Shown piece after piece: positions 31,831-35,375 of a stretch of DNA of 35,375 nucleotides (the stretch's first letter is position 1; each line of letters opens with the position of its first letter). The position numbers were made by a program, and so were the translations under genes. This stretch comes from an uncultured Deinococcota bacterium. GTDB taxonomy: Bacteria; Deinococcota; Deinococci; Deinococcales; Trueperaceae. The stretch is from the NCBI GenBank assembly GCA_947311535.1, contig CAMZLP010000190.1:1-35375 (forward strand), in the 5' to 3' direction. The notes beneath the pieces are model-generated. The model was not told the origin of the DNA. It worked only from the letters and a program-made list of their open reading frames with translations, and searched no databases.

Positions 31831-32658
31831 ATGATCATTGATACTGACAAATATAGAGTGAGAGAAAATCAAAAGATTGAACTTGTTAAAATTAATCCAA
31901 ATGATACTGGTGATTTTGAAAATAGCAAGTCTGGCAAAAAGAAAGCCAGAAAAAATTTAGCCAAGCAAAAAGAAAAACTAGCAGAATTACAAAATAAATT
32001 CTATGCAGATGGCAGTAAAGCTCTTTTGGTAGTCTTACAGGCCTTAGATGCGGGTGGAAAAGATGGTACAATTCGTAAAATTATGACTGGTATTAACCCA
32101 CAAGGAGTACGAATAAATAGTTTTAAAGCACCAAGTAATGAAGAAAGAGCCCATGACTTTTTATGGCGAATCCATAAGGTAACTCCCAAAAAAGGCATGA
32201 TTGGTATTTTTAATCGCTCTCATTATGAAGATGTATTGGTAGTACGAGTTAGAAATTTTGCTCCAGAGGCAGTCTGGTCAAAACGCTTTGAATCAATAAA
32301 TAATTTTGAACAAAATCTTGTCAATGAAGGTACTGATATTATTAAAATATATTTGCATATAGACAAAGCAGAACAAAAACGACGCTTTGAAGCACGTTTA
32401 AATGTTCCAGAAAAAAATTGGAAATTTAACCCTGGTGATTTAGATGATAGAGCTTTATGGGGAGATTATCAAAAAGCATTTGAAGATGTTTTTACTAAAA
32501 CTTCGAAAGAACAAGCACCTTGGTATATAATCCCAGCTAATAACAAATGGTATAGGGATACATTAATTAGCCAAATCATTATAGATAAAATGGAAGCAAT
32601 GAATATGAGCTACCCAAGTATTGACTATGACCCCAGTGAAATAGCCATTCCGGATTGA
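31831..32658 (+). CDS. PPK2-family polyphosphate kinase/phosphotransferase
   Basis: A 275-aa P-loop kinase of the PPK2 family, transferring phosphate between polyphosphate and nucleotides. Walker A is ALDAGGKDGTIR (71-82); INPQGVRINSFKAPSNEERAHDFLWR and GIFNRSHYEDVLVVRV (Walker B, 125-140) are family signatures; the lid has KKRRF-type basic residues in EQKRRFEARL, and DRALWGDYQKAFEDV follows. The length fits single-domain PPK2 enzymes that make NDP or NTP from polyphosphate. The start is preceded by GAGG; a TAAAAT box lies about 28 bases before the ATG. Confidence 0.92.
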   Translation: MIIDTDKYRVRENQKIELVKINPNDTGDFENSKSGKKKARKNLAKQKEKLAELQNKFYADGSKALLVVLQALDAGGKDGTIRKIMTGINPQGVRINSFKAPSNEERAHDFLWRIHKVTPKKGMIGIFNRSHYEDVLVVRVRNFAPEAVWSKRFESINNFEQNLVNEGTDIIKIYLHIDKAEQKRRFEARLNVPEKNWKFNPGDLDDRALWGDYQKAFEDVFTKTSKEQAPWYIIPANNKWYRDTLISQIIIDKMEAMNMSYPSIDYDPSEIAIPD

Positions 32659-32723
32659 GTTATATTTCACAAGGGGCTTTTGTAACTAAAATATTATGCT
32701 AATATGTTTTGGCGGAGAATGCT

Positions 32724-33167
32724 TTGAATACAGAACATAAAAAATTAAAAGAAATTAGGACAATTCTAAAAGAACACGGCTTGCGTTATAGCCGACCTCG
32801 TGCGGTAATTTTAAGCTTTCTAAGAGAGCGTAATATGCATATCAATGCAGAGCAACTTTATCTTAAATTACGCGAACGCGGTGAAAATTTGAGTTTGTCA
32901 ACTACATACCTCAACCTTATGACTCTTAAAAAAGCTGGCCTAGTACGTGAATTAAAAGGTATAAAAGATGAAACCCTCTATGATAGTAATGTTGAGGAGC
33001 CACATTATCATATGGTATGTGATCGAAGTGGAAAAGTGATTGACGTTCCCGATTTGCTGATTGATGGCAAGCCATTAGCCCAGTTTTTAAAGGAAAAAGT
33101 TGAAGAAGAAACTGGCTGGCAGGTAGAATTACCAGAAATTCACTTAAGAGGGCTTTCACCTTTATAA
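32724..33167 (+). CDS. Fur-family transcriptional regulator
   Basis: A 147-aa protein. The N-terminal winged helix is TILKEHGLRYSRPRAVILSFLRERNMHINAEQLY and LSLSTTYLNLMTLKKAGLVREL; the dimer domain has PHYHMVCDRSGKVIDV with the regulatory-site histidines. The structural CxxC is not kept (CDRS), and no second cysteine pair is present, so it lacks the usual structural zinc site. Which metal or peroxide signal it reads is unknown. The TTG at 32724 is preferred because GGAG lies six bases before it; a TTG at 32709 would have none. Confidence 0.88.
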   Translation: MNTEHKKLKEIRTILKEHGLRYSRPRAVILSFLRERNMHINAEQLYLKLRERGENLSLSTTYLNLMTLKKAGLVRELKGIKDETLYDSNVEEPHYHMVCDRSGKVIDVPDLLIDGKPLAQFLKEKVEEETGWQVELPEIHLRGLSPL

Positions 33168-33216
33168 AAATAAAGCGAATAATTAGGAATAATAAAAGTT
33201 ATACTAAGCAATTAAG

Positions 33217-33906
33217 ATGTACTTAGATATTGAACAGTTAAATAATCAATTTGAAACAGCATCAAGCCTTGAGATTTTAGAATGGGCCAATAGTAATTTT
33301 GGCACAGGGCTTGTAGCGAGCTCTTCATTTCAAACCCAAAGTGTGGCTCTATTGCATATGATTTCTCAGCTTAGGCCTAAAATACCCGTAATATTTTTAG
33401 ATACGGGCTATCATTTCCCAGAAACACTTGCTTATCGCAATCAATTAGTCGAGCTTTTGGGCCTTGATATTATCAATGTAGAACCTAAAACAAAAACAAA
33501 TGCTTTATTAAGAGCAGGTCAGGAATTGCATAGAAGCAATCCAGACCTTTGTTGCCAAATTAATAAGGTTAAGCCCTTGGCTGACGCACTTACAGGCTAT
33601 CAAGCATTAATTAGCGGCATTAGGCGAGATCAAACTGCAAACCGTGCTGAGCTAAAATTTATTAGCAAAAAAGGTGCTCTTTACAAAATAAGCCCTATGT
33701 TAAATTGGACTCAAAAAATGGTCTGGCAGTATTTATACGACCACAAGTTACCCGAGCATCCACTATTAAAAGAAGGTTATTTAAGTGTGGGTTGCGCACC
33801 TTGTACAAGGGCCGTAAAAGCGGGTGAAGACCCAAGGGCAGGGCGTTGGGCTGATAGTGAGAAAACAGAATGTGGACTACATTTGGATATTGAGTCAAAA
33901 AAATGA
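33217..33906 (+). CDS. cysH: Adenylylsulfate/phosphoadenylylsulfate reductase (CysH family)
   Basis: A 229-aa enzyme of assimilatory sulfate reduction, reducing activated sulfate to sulfite with thioredoxin. The N-terminal PP-loop is GLVASSSFQTQSVALLHM; IFLDTGYHFPETL and ISGIRRDQTANRA follow. Cysteines 112-113 (DLCCQINK) and C193/C196 (GCAPCTR) are the four ligands of a [4Fe-4S] cluster, which favours APS reductase; C219 in EKTECGLH is the catalytic cysteine. No other sulfate-assimilation gene is in the window. It overlaps the epimerase gene by four bases. Confidence 0.93.
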   Translation: MYLDIEQLNNQFETASSLEILEWANSNFGTGLVASSSFQTQSVALLHMISQLRPKIPVIFLDTGYHFPETLAYRNQLVELLGLDIINVEPKTKTNALLRAGQELHRSNPDLCCQINKVKPLADALTGYQALISGIRRDQTANRAELKFISKKGALYKISPMLNWTQKMVWQYLYDHKLPEHPLLKEGYLSVGCAPCTRAVKAGEDPRAGRWADSEKTECGLHLDIESKK

Positions 33907-34838
33907 ATAGGCATATTATACTTTTAACGGGTGCTTGCGGCTATTTGGGTTCTGAACTAATTAAAGAGCTTATTGCGAACTACCCAAATAAAACCATTCG
34001 AATTCTTGATAATTTGCAAAACCAAGGTTATGAAGCCCTAATGAATTTAGCAAAAGCCGATATTGAATTTATTGAGGGAGATATTTTAGATACACAGACT
34101 GTGGAATATGTATTAGAAAATGTTGGACTTGTAATTCATATGGCGGCAATTGTTACTACACCTATGAATTTTGAACACCCAACTTGGGTGCATCAAATTA
34201 ATCATTGGGCAAGTACACAGCTTGCTGAGCTTTGTAGAGCAAATAATATTAAATTTATTTATACTAGCAGTACTGCTGTCTATGGCCCCGGAGGACCTTT
34301 TATAGAAACTAGTCAGTGCAAGCCGATAGGCCCTTATGCTAGCTCAAAAAGAAATGCCGAAAAAGATATCGAAAGAGCAGGAGAGCGAGGGCTCGAGTAT
34401 ATGATTTTGCGCTTGGGTAGCTTATTTGGTAAGGCTCCGGTAACTCGTTTTGATGGGGTGGCTAACCGTATGGCATATTTGGCAGGAGTAGGTAGAGCTC
34501 TGACGGTTTATGGCTCTGGTGAGCAAAGGCGGCCACTTGTTCATGTAAACGATGCAAGCTTAGCAATAATTGCCGCTATTGATAGCTTTGAAACGGGCAA
34601 AACTTACAACGTAGTAAGTGATAACCCCTCAGTTTTAGAAATAGTGAATATACTAAAAGCTATTAAACCTGATTTAAAGCTGAGATTTACGGAGCAAGAT
34701 GTAATGAACCACCTGACATTTAGTGTAAATTCATCTTTATTTCAGTTAAGCGGTTGGACTCCTAAAATAGATTTGCGTGATGGCTTAGGGGATTTGTTGG
34801 ATAGTTTTAAGAATGTTACATCAATTAAATTATCTTGA
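33903..34838 (+). CDS. NAD-dependent epimerase/dehydratase (extended SDR)
   Basis: A 311-aa enzyme with the extended SDR plan: NAD-binding TGACGYLGSELI (9-20), DILD (60-63), HMAAIV, YTSSTAVYGPG with the active-site serine/threonine, and the catalytic pair Y145 and K149 in YASSKRNAEKD. The C-terminal part (RRPLVHVNDASLAIIAA) fits sugar-nucleotide epimerases and dehydratases. The substrate is not predictable. It starts in the cysH stop codon (ATGA), so the two are co-transcribed, though no link to sulfur metabolism is evident. It contains the last CTCGAG site (34392). Confidence 0.88.
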   Translation: MNRHIILLTGACGYLGSELIKELIANYPNKTIRILDNLQNQGYEALMNLAKADIEFIEGDILDTQTVEYVLENVGLVIHMAAIVTTPMNFEHPTWVHQINHWASTQLAELCRANNIKFIYTSSTAVYGPGGPFIETSQCKPIGPYASSKRNAEKDIERAGERGLEYMILRLGSLFGKAPVTRFDGVANRMAYLAGVGRALTVYGSGEQRRPLVHVNDASLAIIAAIDSFETGKTYNVVSDNPSVLEIVNILKAIKPDLKLRFTEQDVMNHLTFSVNSSLFQLSGWTPKIDLRDGLGDLLDSFKNVTSIKLS

Positions 34839-35375
34839 TGATTTATTTTCTTAAAAAACCTGTTTTTAAATACTAAAACCTTCAGAACTGAGGCTTTAGC
34901 CTCGGCTAAAACGCGGGAATTGCTTTTGATTTTTTTCTTGATGATATTAAAAAGCTTTTTGTTTTGGATTTATTTGTCAAAACGGTTATTTAAATGGAGG
35001 AAATGGTTGCGGATATATTTTTCGGGGCTAAAGCCCCGATTCCGTAAATTGTTCTAGACCTTTGGAGCTGAGGCTTTAGCCTCGGCCAAACCGCGGAAAT
35101 TGCTGTTGATTTGTTGCTTTATGATATTGAAAGGTTTTTTGTTTTGGAGTTGCTTGTCAAAACACTTATCAAAACACTTATCTAAACGAATAAATCTGGC
35201 ATTGTAATCGCAGATTTAGATAAGAAATCGAGACTTAGGGAAAAGTCGTATGAGTTCCACATTAGCCATTTTGAAAGATTTAAAAACTCCTGCTTTAGTC
35301 TAGATGAAAACAACGGTATGGACGGGTCTTAAGGTCAATTTTAACAATGCTAATGTTGAGAATTTTTAGAGATTG
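34839..35375. repeat. REP-like palindromes in a roughly 180-bp direct repeat; no gene
   Basis: Two related copies (about 34885-34990 and 35065-35170) each start with GAGGCTTTAGCCTC (34890-34903; 35070-35083), then GCGGRAATTGCT, ATGATATT and TTTTTTGTTTTGGA motifs. Between them is CGGGGCTAAAGCCCCG (35023-35038). Such short palindromes with AA or TT centres are typical of RAYT-associated REP elements. After 35200 I see no frame that I would call a gene; short frames on both strands lack recognisable motifs. Confidence 0.65.

Larger units (their letters stand above)
4837..34397. repeat. Dispersed GGCTCGAGCC palindrome family (24 CTCGAG cores)
   Basis: CTCGAG starts at 4837, 5829, 7488, 9347, 10724, 12288, 12576, 12876, 14954, 15100, 15575, 15719, 19729, 21003, 23412, 24105, 26925, 27500, 28304, 28764, 30274, 30994, 31385 and 34392. 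Eight have the full GGCTCGAGCC (5829, 7488, 10724, 12288, 12876, 21003, 26925, 28764) and most others differ at one or two outer bases. In genes it is read as LE, ARA or GSS/GSR, so protein sequence does not explain it. None lies in 1-4836 or between 15725 and 19728. Confidence 0.9.

Noticed and set aside
35200-35375. Gene fragment at the right end
   Set aside because: Short frames on both strands lack recognisable motifs or ribosome binding sites.

Overview
The window reads as the replication-origin region of an AT-rich bacterial chromosome (about one third G+C by eye) with a foreign block at its left edge. Anchors are dnaA, dnaN, a dense cluster of DnaA boxes between them, and the run mnmG-rsmG-parA-parB with two parS sites. 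The standard genetic code is used: TGA ends many genes, often in ATGA overlaps. No rRNA or tRNA gene is present and I cannot fix the phylum. The AT-rich, compact content and RAYT-type relics would suit a Patescibacteria-like lineage, but that is a weak inference.

Layout. 1-4019: gene cassettes (YhcG-type nuclease, two unknown proteins, a DUF2750 protein) separated by long attC-like inverted repeats; one cassette is broken by an IS3-family remnant. 4282-6589: small housekeeping and unknown genes, one interrupted by an in-frame TGA. 6866-18743: a rightward surface-polysaccharide operon with chain-length/BY-kinase protein, UDP-sugar dehydrogenase, ABC flippase, and NeuA, NeuB, NeuD and PtmE-like proteins for a CMP-nonulosonic acid (sialic or legionaminic type), plus a glycosyltransferase, a NodB-like protein and a DUF4910 protein. 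A C-terminal piece of a RAYT transposase is embedded in it. 18747-23486: mostly leftward small genes and relics (DUF3885, a decayed VapBC pair, cytosine deaminase, SMI1/KNR4, a secreted protein with a Phd-like relic upstream, two membrane proteins, a methyltransferase relic). 23487-26359: dnaN, oriC, dnaA. 26615-34838: rightward core genes (mnmG, rsmG, parA, parB, mdh, PPK2, a Fur-like regulator, cysH, an epimerase). 34839-35375: REP-like palindromes in a roughly 180-bp direct repeat.

How it works together. DnaA and the boxes at 24667-24852 start replication, ParA/ParB and parS segregate the origin, and flanking core genes point away from oriC. The polysaccharide operon runs head-on to the inferred fork. 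It should make and export a glycan carrying a nonulosonic acid, but the enzymes that make the sugar precursor are not here.

The two most unusual signals are (i) a dispersed palindrome, GGCTCGAGCC, whose CTCGAG core occurs 24 times from 4.8 kb to the right end in all three reading frames, far above what this base composition predicts, resembling HIP1 of cyanobacteria; and (ii) the integron-like cassette array at the left edge, joined to the origin region of a different-looking genome.
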